NCBI GenBank assembly: GCA_900757615.1
Contig: CAAEON010000017.1
Span: 36,291 to 100,290 of the forward strand
DNA length: 64,000 nt
From: an uncultured Collinsella sp.
Lineage (GTDB): Bacteria > Actinomycetota > Coriobacteriia > Coriobacteriales > Coriobacteriaceae
Direction of reading: 5' to 3'
Shown: positions 1 through 7,347 of the stretch, in pieces
Position numbering within the stretch: the stretch's first letter is position 1
Layout of the letters: each line of letters starts with the position of its first letter
The notes under the pieces: model-generated
What the model saw: the letters and a program-made list of their open reading frames with translations, nothing else
Told to the model about the DNA's origin: nothing
The model's database searches: none
Translations under genes and position numbers: made by a program

Positions 1-52
1 GCTTAACGCCATCAAGGAGGCCGCCGAGACCGGCCAGCTCGTCGAGCTGTAA
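1..52 (+). CDS. C-terminal end of an unidentified protein (5' truncated by window edge)
   Basis: Only the last 16 codons are present, reading LNAIKEAAETGQLVEL and ending in TAA at 50-52. A strong terminator follows at 124-158, which supports a real gene end. The fragment is too short to assign a family; a charged amphipathic helix at the C-terminus is all that can be seen. Confidence 0.6.
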   Translation, partial: LNAIKEAAETGQLVEL

Positions 53-123
53 TGCCCCAGGGCGGATCGCGGCGAACCTCCTACCGAGTCCCTCGGTCCG
101 CCCTCAACAAGCCCCTCTTCTTT

Positions 124-158
124 GCCCCGCGAGCAGCCTCCTGCCCGCGGGGCTTTTT
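124..158 (+). terminator. Rho-independent terminator of the upstream partial gene
   Basis: GCCCCGCG at 124-131 pairs with CGCGGGGC at 146-153 around a 14-nt loop, followed directly by TTTTT. It ends the transcript of the gene whose last codons are at 1-52. Confidence 0.9.
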
Positions 159-218
159 GCTACGTTGCCAATGATTTTTCTGGAGCGGGGGCCATTTTGC
201 ACCTCGGCCTGATTCGTT

Positions 219-380
219 CGCCACGAAATGGGCCTATCTACTACGTTTAACCGACCACCCTCAACCATACCGAATTTCGCGAAATAAAAACCGCAGGTAA
301 ACGGCTTGCCGATTTTCGGAAAACACAAGTATGGTCAGCCCCTACGGGCAAAACGTAGTAGATAGGCCGCTTTCGTGGCG
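219..380. repeat. Family A inverted-repeat element, copy 1 (162 bp, MITE-like)
   Basis: The element starts with CGCCACGAAA and ends with TTTCGTGGCG. Inside the ends, GGCCTATCTACTACGTTT pairs with AAACGTAGTAGATAGGCC, giving terminal inverted repeats of about 30 bp. The interior is AT-richer. A copy of nearly the same length lies in opposite orientation at 25569-25729 and aligns along the whole element, interior included. The right end reaches to about 80 bp before the tex start codon, so the element may supply part of the tex promoter region. Bases 159-218 hold nothing recognisable. Confidence 0.9.
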
Positions 381-461
381 CGCCCCCAAAACAGTCCTTT
401 GGGACGGGTGGTATCCTTGGTAGCCCTGTGCCGCAAACGCACCTTAAACGCAAGGAGTTCC

Positions 462-2609
462 ATGGATCTTATCGCCCAGCTTGCCCACGAGCTCAACCTT
501 AAGGCCGCCAACGTCGAGGCGGCCGTCAAGCTCATCGATGAGGGCAACACCATCCCCTTTATTTCGCGCTACCGCAAGGAAGCAACGGGCGGCATGGACG
601 ACGTCGCCCTGCGCGCACTCGACGAGCGCCTGTCTTACCTGCGCAATCTAGAGCAGCGCAAAGAGGACGTCATCCTGCTCATCGACGCCCAGGGCAAGCT
701 CACGCCCGAGCTCGAGGCGCAGATTCGCGAGGCCACGCAGCTCCAGCGCGTCGAGGACCTCTACAAGCCCTACCGCAAAAAGCGCATGACCCGCGCGCAG
801 AAGGCCCGCGAGGCCGGCCTGGAGCCGCTTGCCAACATGATCATCATGCAGGCCTCGGCCAAGGGCAGCGCACTCGACGCCGCCGCGGCATACGTCAACG
901 AGGAAGCCGGCTTCGACACGCCCGAAAAGGCGCTCGCCGGCGCCGCCGACATAGTGGCCGAGACGGTGGCCGAGGATCCCGAGAACGTCGCCGACCTGCG
1001 CGCCTTTACGCAAAACACCGCCGACATCGTCGTCGAGGCAACCGACCCCGCCGAGAAGACCCCCTACGAGCCGTACTATAGCTATGACGAGCCACTGCGC
1101 CGCATCCCCAACCACCGCGTGCTGGCTATCGACCGCGGCGAGCGCGAGGGCAAGCTCCGCGTGCGCGTGAACGTCGACGGTGCCGCCGCCACGGCACGCC
1201 TCGGCAGCCGTTGGCCCCGACGCCAGGGCGTCTTCGCTCCCGTCTTCGATGCCGCCATCGCTGACGGCTACAAACGCCTCATGGCCCCCTCACTGGAGCG
1301 CGAGGCCCGCGCCAAGCTCACCGTCCGCGCCCAGACCGAGGCCATCAACGTCTTTGCCAAGAATCTCGAGGGCTTGCTCTCGGCGCGCCCCGTGCGTGGC
1401 GCCCGCGTGCTCGCGCTCGATCCGGGCTACCGCACCGGCTGCAAGGTCGCCGTCATGGACGAGACCGGTAAGCTGCTCGACCACGGCGTGGTCTACCCCA
1501 CCAAGCCGCGCCGCGACGTCGCCGGCACCAAGCGCGAGCTCGCCCGCCTCGTCAAAAAGGACGGTGTCAACACCATCGTCATCGGCAACGGCACCGCCAG
1601 CCGCGAGACCGAGGAAGTCGTCTCGGATTTCATTGCCGAGCAGGCGCCCGAGCTGCGATACACCATCGTCAACGAGGCCGGCGCGTCGGTGTACTCCGCT
1701 TCCGAGCTCGCCAGCCAGGAATATCCCGACCTGGACGTCACCGTGCGTGGCGCCATGAGCCTGGGCCGCCGTCTGCAAGACCCGCTGGCAGAGCTCGTCA
1801 AGATTCCGCCCCAGTCCATCGGCGTGGGCCAGTACCAGCACGATCTTGACCAGGCCGAGCTTTCGCGCACCCTGGGCCACGTGGTGGAGGACGTTGTCAA
1901 CCGCGTGGGCGTCGACGTCAACACCGCGAGCGCGAGCCTGCTGGGATACGTATCGGGCATTACGCCGAGCGTGGCTAAAAACATCGTGGCCTACCGCGAG
2001 GAAAACGGCGCCTTTACCGATCGTCGCCAGCTTAAGAAGGTTCCCAAGTTAGGACCCAAGGCATATCTCAACGCCGCGGGCTTCCTGCGCATCAGCGGCG
2101 GCAAGAACCCGCTCGACGCGACAAGCGTCCACCCCGAGAGCTACGAGGTGGCCACGGCCGTCCTAGAGCGTGCCGGCGTTGCGGCAAGCGAGCTCAGCCG
2201 CGGCGGCGTGCCCGACATCGAGCGCCGTCTGGGCAGCATCTCGGCGCTGGCAAGCGACCTGGACTGCGGCACCCTCACGCTCATCGACATTGTCAACGAG
2301 CTCAAGAAGCCCGGCCGCGACCCGCGCGACGACGCGCCCGAGGTGGTCTTTAGCCGCTCGGCACTTTCCATCAACGACCTGGAACCCGGCATGGAGCTCA
2401 AGGGCACGGTGCGCAATGTCGTCGACTTTGGCGCCTTCGTCGACGTGGGCGTGCATCAGGACGGCCTCGTGCACATCTCCAAACTGGCCAACCGCTTCGT
2501 CAAGCACCCAAGCGACGTGGTACGCGTCGGTGACACAGTGAAGGTGTGGGTCGAAAAGGTCGATCGTGACCGCAAGAAGATTTCCCTCACCATGGTGCAG
2601 GGGAAGTAG
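462..2609 (+). CDS. tex: Tex family S1 RNA-binding transcription accessory protein
   Basis: A 715-residue protein matching Tex in length and layout: helical N-terminal Tex domain, YqgF-like RNase H fold around the VLALDPGYRTGCKVAVMD segment, helix-hairpin-helix repeats (VDVNTASASLLGYVSGI onward), and a C-terminal S1 domain (GTVRNVVDFGAFVDVGVHQD). Tex binds nucleic acid in the cytoplasm and is associated with transcript and ribosome quality control, although its exact role is not settled. The ATG at 462 is chosen because AAGGAG lies just upstream; an in-frame ATG at 375 lies inside the family A repeat and is unlikely. The gene is monocistronic and convergent with the transaldolase at 2991. Confidence 0.95.
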   Translation: MDLIAQLAHELNLKAANVEAAVKLIDEGNTIPFISRYRKEATGGMDDVALRALDERLSYLRNLEQRKEDVILLIDAQGKLTPELEAQIREATQLQRVEDLYKPYRKKRMTRAQKAREAGLEPLANMIIMQASAKGSALDAAAAYVNEEAGFDTPEKALAGAADIVAETVAEDPENVADLRAFTQNTADIVVEATDPAEKTPYEPYYSYDEPLRRIPNHRVLAIDRGEREGKLRVRVNVDGAAATARLGSRWPRRQGVFAPVFDAAIADGYKRLMAPSLEREARAKLTVRAQTEAINVFAKNLEGLLSARPVRGARVLALDPGYRTGCKVAVMDETGKLLDHGVVYPTKPRRDVAGTKRELARLVKKDGVNTIVIGNGTASRETEEVVSDFIAEQAPELRYTIVNEAGASVYSASELASQEYPDLDVTVRGAMSLGRRLQDPLAELVKIPPQSIGVGQYQHDLDQAELSRTLGHVVEDVVNRVGVDVNTASASLLGYVSGITPSVAKNIVAYREENGAFTDRRQLKKVPKLGPKAYLNAAGFLRISGGKNPLDATSVHPESYEVATAVLERAGVAASELSRGGVPDIERRLGSISALASDLDCGTLTLIDIVNELKKPGRDPRDDAPEVVFSRSALSINDLEPGMELKGTVRNVVDFGAFVDVGVHQDGLVHISKLANRFVKHPSDVVRVGDTVKVWVEKVDRDRKKISLTMVQGK

Positions 2610-2619
2610 ACCGCCAAAG

Positions 2620-2832
2620 CAAGGGTCCCCCCTCTCGCGACGTGCAAAATCGCGAGTATTCTGCAATTTCCGCCGCTCTGAACGCCCCACAGAGACAATA
2701 ACGTCAAAAACAGCCCCCGTTTTAGCGTCGTCAGAGCCAAAACGGGGGCTGTTCCGTGCTTCAGCTAGCTGGTAAAAGCCTTTACCTTGCTGAATACTCG
2801 CGATTTTGCACGTCGCTGCAGGGGGTACCCTT
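2620..2832. repeat. Family B inverted-repeat element, copy 1, with internal hairpin
   Basis: Arms of about 40 bp, with core GACGTGCAAAATCGCGAG at 2639-2656 and its complement at 2797-2814, enclose about 130 bp. A second hairpin (AACAGCCCCCGTTTT at 2709-2723 with AAAACGGGGGCTGTT) sits inside and probably helps end transcripts of the convergent genes tex and the transaldolase. A related element with the same arm motif, but a different interior, lies at 29227-29460. Confidence 0.85.
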
Positions 2833-2836
2833 GTCA

Positions 2837-3008
2837 ACGGCAGGATATGGAAGCCTATCACCAACCTACTGGCAAGTTCGTGTCGGCAGCCCCGGCCTTT
2901 CCTTTGCCTAGCGCGACCCTTGCGAAGCGCGTGAGCGATAGGGAAAGGAAAGGCCGGGGCGAACAACCCACGATATAGCCAATGTTCGCGTTACGGCAGG
3001 ATATGGAA
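2837..3008. repeat. Direct duplication of the transaldolase 3' end
   Basis: The 16-bp sequence ACGGCAGGATATGGAA occurs at 2837-2852 and again at 2993-3008, where it encodes the last residues (FHILP) and stop region of the transaldolase. The copies are 156 bp apart and bracket the large hairpin at 2889-2960. This could be a target-site duplication left by an inserted element or a remnant of a second transaldolase 3' end. Confidence 0.7.
2889..2960. terminator. Long hairpin between convergent tex and transaldolase
   Basis: GCCCCGGCCTTTCCTTT pairs with AAAGGAAAGGCCGGGGC across a GC-rich middle of about 38 nt. It lies immediately downstream of the minus-strand transaldolase stop. No U-run follows on either strand, so it is better viewed as a 3'-end structure or stabiliser than a classical intrinsic terminator. 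Confidence 0.6.
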
Positions 3009-3695
3009 ACCGAGCGAGGCGATATCCTTGGCAAAGCCGCGGACAGTGTCGAGCGAGACCTCGTACGGGTCGCGGCCGATGTTCTTGCGCTTGGCCAGGA
3101 TGCTGTTGGGCACCGTGATGATCTGGCAACCGCAGGCCTCGGCCTGGTAAATGTTGATGAGCTCGCGCGTGGACGCCCACAGGACCTCGCAGTTGGGCTT
3201 GGCAGCGGCCTTCTTGACCGACTCCGTCATAAACGGAATGGGATCGACGCCGGTGTCGGCGATGCGGCCGGCAAAGAGCGAGATGATGGACGGCGTCTCG
3301 GCGTCAACGGCCTCGACCATCTCGTCGACCTGCGTAGGCGTAAAGATGGTGGTGACGTTGACCTTGATGCCGTCGGCCGAAAGCTTGCGGACCAGCTCGG
3401 CGGTGGACTCGCCCTTGGTGGTCACGCACGGAATCTTGACGTAGACGTTCTCGGCCCAGGTAGCGATCTCGCGGGCCTCGACCTCCATGGTCTCGACGTC
3501 GTCGGCAAAGACCTCAAACGACACGGACACATCGGTGATGTGGGCCAGGACCTCCTTGGCAAACGCGCGGTAATCCGTCACGCCGCCCTTCTTCATAAGG
3601 GACGGGTTGGTCGTGAAACCCTGAACGTTGCCGTTCTCGTACATGTCGAGCATGCCCTCGAGGTTTGCACCGTCAGCGAACACCTTGATTGCCAT
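2991..3695 (-). CDS. Short transaldolase (TalC/FSA superfamily), copy 1
   Basis: A 234-residue class I aldolase of the short transaldolase group (begins MAIKVFADGANLEGML). It transfers a dihydroxyacetone unit between sugar phosphates in the cytoplasmic non-oxidative pentose phosphate pathway. The Schiff-base lysine is K87 in VYVKIP; the TTNPS motif at 29-33 and VDPIPFM are also typical. Start ATG at 3695 follows AAAGGA. A paralogue at 6289 is identical at most positions. This copy is separated from the PTS genes by a terminator (3926-3960) and its upstream region holds LacI-operator-like palindromes, so it is probably transcribed on its own. Family assignment is firm; physiological substrate is inferred. 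Confidence 0.92.
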   Translation of the reverse strand: MAIKVFADGANLEGMLDMYENGNVQGFTTNPSLMKKGGVTDYRAFAKEVLAHITDVSVSFEVFADDVETMEVEAREIATWAENVYVKIPCVTTKGESTAELVRKLSADGIKVNVTTIFTPTQVDEMVEAVDAETPSIISLFAGRIADTGVDPIPFMTESVKKAAAKPNCEVLWASTRELINIYQAEACGCQIITVPNSILAKRKNIGRDPYEVSLDTVRGFAKDIASLGFHILP

Positions 3696-3790
3696 CTGCC
3701 TGATTCCTTTCGTTAGCATACGGCCGATAAACTGCTAAACACTTTACCTACGTTTATCAAGGCGTGAGCTGCGGTTTTTTTATCTTCTCG

Positions 3791-3881
3791 GCGAACGGTT
3801 TTGCAGATTTACCATTTTTTATCGACGCCCCAGCGGCAAAACGTTTTTGCCGATCATTGCGTTTGGTTCCGTTCACGGAAC
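3791..3881. promoter_or_regulatory. Operator-like palindromes upstream of transaldolase 1
   Basis: CGGCAAAACGTTTTTGCCG at 3834-3852 is a near-perfect palindrome with a central CG, the form typical of LacI/CcpA-type operators. A weaker version, GCGAACGGTTTTGC, lies at 3791-3804, and a perfect GTTCCGTTCACGGAAC palindrome lies at 3866-3881. All lie 95-190 bp before the transaldolase start. The rest of the 323-bp gap to the PTS gene holds only the terminator at 3926-3960. Confidence 0.5.
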
Positions 3882-3925
3882 AGAAGCAGCGCCTCACCGG
3901 CTCATATTCACAACCGCTCCAAATA

Positions 3926-3960
3926 AAAAGCGGTGACGCCTCGTTTGAGACGTCACCGCT
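3926..3960 (-). terminator. Terminator of the UlaA-type PTS operon
   Basis: On the minus strand AGCGGTGACG pairs with CGTCACCGCT and is followed by a T-rich tail (TTTTTATTT). It lies about 60 bp downstream of the EIIC stop. Confidence 0.85.
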
Positions 3961-4018
3961 TCCGCGTAGGAGCCGGTTATCGGAGCTCCGCCCGATTAGG
4001 GCTTAACGTATGCCTGGA

Positions 4019-5410
4019 TTACTCTTCCTCAACGTGATTGATCGCAGCACCCTTGGTGTGGATGAAGTTGGGGACGAAGGCAACGACCAGAAGGACAGCG
4101 AGAATCGCGTAGACACCGGTGGTACCGAAGGCCTCGGCAGCGCGGCCAAGCGTAATACCAATGACGGAGAAATCGAAGTCGCCGAACGTAGTGTTCTTGA
4201 AGCCAAAGACGTCAAGAACGGGCAGGAGCAGAGCCGGGGCAAAGGTGATGAGCAGGCCGTTGACGAAAGCGCCAAGAGCTGCGCCCTTGCGACCGCCGGT
4301 AGCATTGCCGTAGATACCTGCGGTAGCACCGCAGAAGAAGTGGGGAACCATGCCCGGGATGATGAAGATGCCCAGGGTAGCGCCCACGATGAACATACCG
4401 ACCACGCCACCGATGAAGGAGGCAACAAAGCCGAGGATGACGGCGGTGGGAGCATAGGGGAAGAAGACGGCGCAGTCGACGGCGGGGATGGCGCCGGGGA
4501 TCAGCTTGTTGGAGATGCCCTGGAAAGCCGGGACCAGGTCGGCAAGGATCATACGAACGCCGTTGTAGACGATAGTGACACCGACGGCGAAGGACAGGGC
4601 ACAGGTCAGGGCATAGACGATTACATTGTCGCCGCCAGCGATCTTGGTAACGACCGCAGGATCTGCGATGTAAGCGGCGAAAGCGGTAACCAGGTAGAAG
4701 AAGGCCATGGTAAGAGCCGTGGAGATGGTGGTGTCGCGCAGGAAGGAGAACTTCTCGGGAACCTCGATCTTCTCGGTGCTGTTCTCCTCGGCGTCCTTAG
4801 CAAAAAGCGTACCGACTGCAGCGGAGATGTAATAGGCGAGTGAACCGAAGTGGCCCATGGCGATTTCATCGCCATCGGTAACCTTCTCGGTGAAACGCTG
4901 ACCAACGGCGGGAAGCATAGCGCTCACGAGGCCCAGGAACATGCCGCCCACGATGACAAGCTGGACATCCTGGAAGCCAGATGCCTGCAGAACGGCAGAA
5001 AGCAGGCAGGCCATAAACATGCTGTGATGGCCCGTCAGGAAGATGTACTTAAACTTGGTAAAGCGGGCAATGATAATGTTCACGACGTAGCCGAGAATCA
5101 GGATCATCATGGTCTGAACGCCGAGGACGCTCTGAGCCATCGAAACGACGACCTCGTTGTTGGGCACGACGCCGGTGATGTGGAAACCGGTCTCGATGAA
5201 GGTACCCAGCGGAGCAAGGTTCTCCTGAACAACAGCGGCGCCGGCAGACAGCATGATGTAACCAAGAATGGGCTTCAGGGTGCCCGTCATCACCTTGTGG
5301 GCAGGACGCTTAAGCGCGACAAGGCCCACAAAGGCAAATAGACCCATAATCCACGCTGGCTTGGTCAGAATCGATTGGATAAACTCAAGTATGGGAAGGA
5401 TGGCTTGCAT
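4019..5410 (-). CDS. PTS EIIC, UlaA/SgaT (ascorbate) family
   Basis: A 463-residue polytopic membrane permease matching UlaA in length (about 465). Conserved stretches include the TGHHSMFMA, IVYNGVRMILADLVPAFQGISNKLIPGA and GMVPHFFCGATAGIYGNATGG regions typical of the UlaA/SgaT family. It translocates its sugar with phosphorylation by the EIIA and EIIB encoded just upstream. Start ATG 5410 is preceded by GAAAGGAAG. The gene is last in a minus-strand operon: transaldolase, EIIA, EIIB, EIIC. None of the ascorbate catabolic genes (UlaD, UlaE, UlaF, UlaG) is present nearby, so the substrate need not be ascorbate; a pentose or pentitol is a reasonable alternative given the transaldolase. Confidence 0.9.
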   Translation of the reverse strand: MQAILPILEFIQSILTKPAWIMGLFAFVGLVALKRPAHKVMTGTLKPILGYIMLSAGAAVVQENLAPLGTFIETGFHITGVVPNNEVVVSMAQSVLGVQTMMILILGYVVNIIIARFTKFKYIFLTGHHSMFMACLLSAVLQASGFQDVQLVIVGGMFLGLVSAMLPAVGQRFTEKVTDGDEIAMGHFGSLAYYISAAVGTLFAKDAEENSTEKIEVPEKFSFLRDTTISTALTMAFFYLVTAFAAYIADPAVVTKIAGGDNVIVYALTCALSFAVGVTIVYNGVRMILADLVPAFQGISNKLIPGAIPAVDCAVFFPYAPTAVILGFVASFIGGVVGMFIVGATLGIFIIPGMVPHFFCGATAGIYGNATGGRKGAALGAFVNGLLITFAPALLLPVLDVFGFKNTTFGDFDFSVIGITLGRAAEAFGTTGVYAILAVLLVVAFVPNFIHTKGAAINHVEEE

Positions 5411-5481
5411 CTGCGCTTCCTTTCTCTCTAACGTGGGCGCGTTTCCCTCTTCCACAGGGAACCGCCCTTTTTTGTGCCGCT

Positions 5482-5757
5482 TTAGGCGTTAGCGGCGGCC
5501 GCCTTGATTGCCTCGAGGGCGTCTTCGCGGATCTTCTTCTTGTTCACATAGCTGCGAACGATCACAACGTTGCCGTGGAGCTCGGGTGCGAGCTCTTTAA
5601 CGGTGATGAACAGATCCGGATTTGCGGAAGAAGCACCGTTCAGGTCCATAGACTCAACGTCGGCCTTGATGCCCTCCTCCTCGCAAAGCTCCTCGACTTT
5701 GCCAGCGAGCATCAGGCTAGACCCGATGCCGTTTCCGCATACGGTGATGATATGCAT
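5482..5757 (-). CDS. PTS EIIB, UlaB/SgaB family
   Basis: A 91-residue cytoplasmic EIIB of the lactose/ascorbate fold. The phosphocysteine is C7 in the P-loop CGNGIGSS. It receives phosphate from the EIIA encoded upstream (5833-6279) and passes it to the sugar carried by the EIIC at 4019. Length is normal for the family. A small GC hairpin at 5803-5818 with a short T-run on the minus strand lies between EIIA and EIIB, and another (around 5441-5462) lies between EIIB and EIIC; both could set relative expression of the three subunits. Confidence 0.92.
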   Translation of the reverse strand: MHIITVCGNGIGSSLMLAGKVEELCEEEGIKADVESMDLNGASSANPDLFITVKELAPELHGNVVIVRSYVNKKKIREDALEAIKAAAANA

Positions 5758-5832
5758 GGCAACCTTCCTCTCCTACACGTGACGGTTTTCCGTCTATCCA
5801 AAAGCGGCGACGCATCGCCGTGCCATTAAGGC

Positions 5833-6279
5833 CTAAAAGAATGAACGCATGGTCTCCAAAACCTGCTCGGGCGTATCGCATGCGCTGAGTTTGGCAACGC
5901 AGTCATCGTCCTCGAACATCTGCGAAAGCTCCGCCAAGCAACCAAGATGAGCCTTAGGGTCGGGCGCGCAAATACCCACGAGCACGTGAACCGGATCGAA
6001 ATCCTCGTGTCCAAACGCAACGGCTGGGTCAAGCGTGACGATACAGATTCCCGCTTCACTCACATTGCCATCTGCCTGAGCGTGGGGCATGGCGATGCCC
6101 TCTTCCAAGACCATATAGGGGCCGAATTTGTGAACCGATGAAATCATGGCGTCAACATAGCTCTGGTCGCATTTGCCAGCGCCTACGAGCAACTTACCGC
6201 ATGCCCTGATCGCTTCCTCCCAATCGGAGGCCTCGACGTGGCAGGCAACAAGCTCGGGCTTAAGAAGATCGGTCAGCAT
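5833..6279 (-). CDS. PTS EIIA, UlaC/fructose-mannitol type (EIIA-2 domain)
   Basis: A 148-residue EIIA-2 domain protein. The phosphohistidine is H66 in GIAMPHAQ, with the preceding LEE typical of the group. It takes phosphate from HPr and donates it to the EIIB at 5482. Its start at 6279 lies 9 bp after the stop of the transaldolase at 6289, indicating co-transcription and probably translational coupling. The downstream gap to EIIB is 75 bp and holds a small stem-loop. Confidence 0.92.
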   Translation of the reverse strand: MLTDLLKPELVACHVEASDWEEAIRACGKLLVGAGKCDQSYVDAMISSVHKFGPYMVLEEGIAMPHAQADGNVSEAGICIVTLDPAVAFGHEDFDPVHVLVGICAPDPKAHLGCLAELSQMFEDDDCVAKLSACDTPEQVLETMRSFF

Positions 6280-6288
6280 GCTCGTCCC

Positions 6289-6999
6289 CTACTCCTCGGG
6301 CAAGATATGAAAACCAAGCGCCTGAACGTCGCGGGCAAAGCCCTTGACCGTATCAAGCGAGTACTCAAGCAAATCTTTCCCGAAATTCTTGCGCTTGGCA
6401 AGAATGGCATTGGGGACCGTAATGATCTGGCATCCAACGGACTCCGCCTGGAAGATATTGAGGACCTCGCGCGTAGACGCCCAGAGAACCTCGGCAGCAG
6501 GCTTAACGGCAGCCTTCTTTACGGACTCCGCCATGAGGGGCAGCGGATCGACGCCGGTATCGGCAATGCGACCGGCGAAGATGGACAGAATAGAGGGGGT
6601 CTCGGCAGAGACGGCATCGACAAACTCGTCGACCTGCTCGGGCGTGAAGATCGTGGTGACATTCACCTTGATGCCGTCGGCAGAAAGGCGCTTGACCAGC
6701 GCGGCAGTGGACTCGCCCTTGGTGTTGAGCGCCGGGATCTTAACGTAGACGTTGTCCGCCCAGGTTGCAATCTCGCGAGCCTCGGCTTCCATACCAGCCT
6801 CGTCGTCGGCGAACACCTCAAAAGAAACCGACACATCGGTAATGTGCTCAAGAACCGTCTTGGCAAAAGCGCGATAGTCAGTCACGCCACCGGCCTTCAT
6901 AAGGGAAGGATTGGTCGTGAAGCCCTGAACGTTGCCATTGTCATGCATGTCAAGCATGCCTTCGAGGTTAGCGCCGTCGGCAAACACCTTAATCGCCAT
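6289..6999 (-). CDS. Short transaldolase (TalC/FSA superfamily), copy 2
   Basis: A 236-residue paralogue of the protein at 2991, sharing nearly all conserved blocks (TTNPS at 29-33, catalytic K87 in VYVKIP, FAGRIADTGVDPLPLM) and extended by two residues at the C-terminus. It is first gene of the PTS operon, so transaldolase output is tied to transport of the PTS substrate. Start ATG 6999 has AAAGGA nine bases upstream. The operon is divergent from the DeoR-type regulator at 7348, with repeated operator-like motifs between them. Confidence 0.93.
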   Translation of the reverse strand: MAIKVFADGANLEGMLDMHDNGNVQGFTTNPSLMKAGGVTDYRAFAKTVLEHITDVSVSFEVFADDEAGMEAEAREIATWADNVYVKIPALNTKGESTAALVKRLSADGIKVNVTTIFTPEQVDEFVDAVSAETPSILSIFAGRIADTGVDPLPLMAESVKKAAVKPAAEVLWASTREVLNIFQAESVGCQIITVPNAILAKRKNFGKDLLEYSLDTVKGFARDVQALGFHILPEE

Positions 7000-7030
7000 G
7001 TTCGGTCCTTTCTCATCTAGCACTATTGCT

Positions 7031-7104
7031 ATCGAAAGCCTTCTTCTTTGTTTCAAAAGCTTTTCGGCTTTCTTTTATAAACTATTTCAAAAGCCATCGA
7101 AAGC
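7031..7104. promoter_or_regulatory. Repeated operator-like motifs between PTS operon and DeoR regulator
   Basis: ATCGAAAGC occurs at 7031-7039 and 7096-7104, and TTTCAAAAGC at 7051-7060 and 7085-7094, giving a nested symmetric arrangement. DeoR-family repressors commonly bind multiple short repeats of this style. The motifs lie 30-105 bp upstream of the transaldolase 2 start. A third related stretch, TTTTGTTCAAAAGG, sits just before the regulator start (7326-7339). No other feature was found in the 348-bp divergent gap. Confidence 0.55.
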
Positions 7105-7347
7105 TCAATTGTCAACTTTCCGTGAACGGTCGAATATCGGGTGTGAACGTACTTCTTTTGGGCGGCACCTTCAGAATGAGACTCTTTATAGCCCGTCTAC
7201 GTGCGAACTATCTGCTACGCATGCATTTGTGACATGCCATTCCGTTCTTTTGATTCATTCGAATTTGCCTTGTTCTTTTCATATCGATACGTTATATTTC
7301 GATTACGAAAGGCGCATCTTTTACCTTTTGTTCAAAAGGAGCGGCAT

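Noticed and set aside
375..461. Longer N-terminus of Tex starting at 375
   Set aside because: The extra codons lie in the end of a family A repeat and there is no SD; AAGGAG precedes the ATG at 462.
3764..4006. Possible 80-residue plus-strand protein between transaldolase 1 and the PTS operon
   Set aside because: It overlaps operator-like palindromes and the operon terminator, has no SD and no family resemblance.
4019..6279. L-ascorbate utilisation operon
   Set aside because: The permease family fits, but the decarboxylase, epimerases and lactonase needed for ascorbate breakdown are absent from the window.
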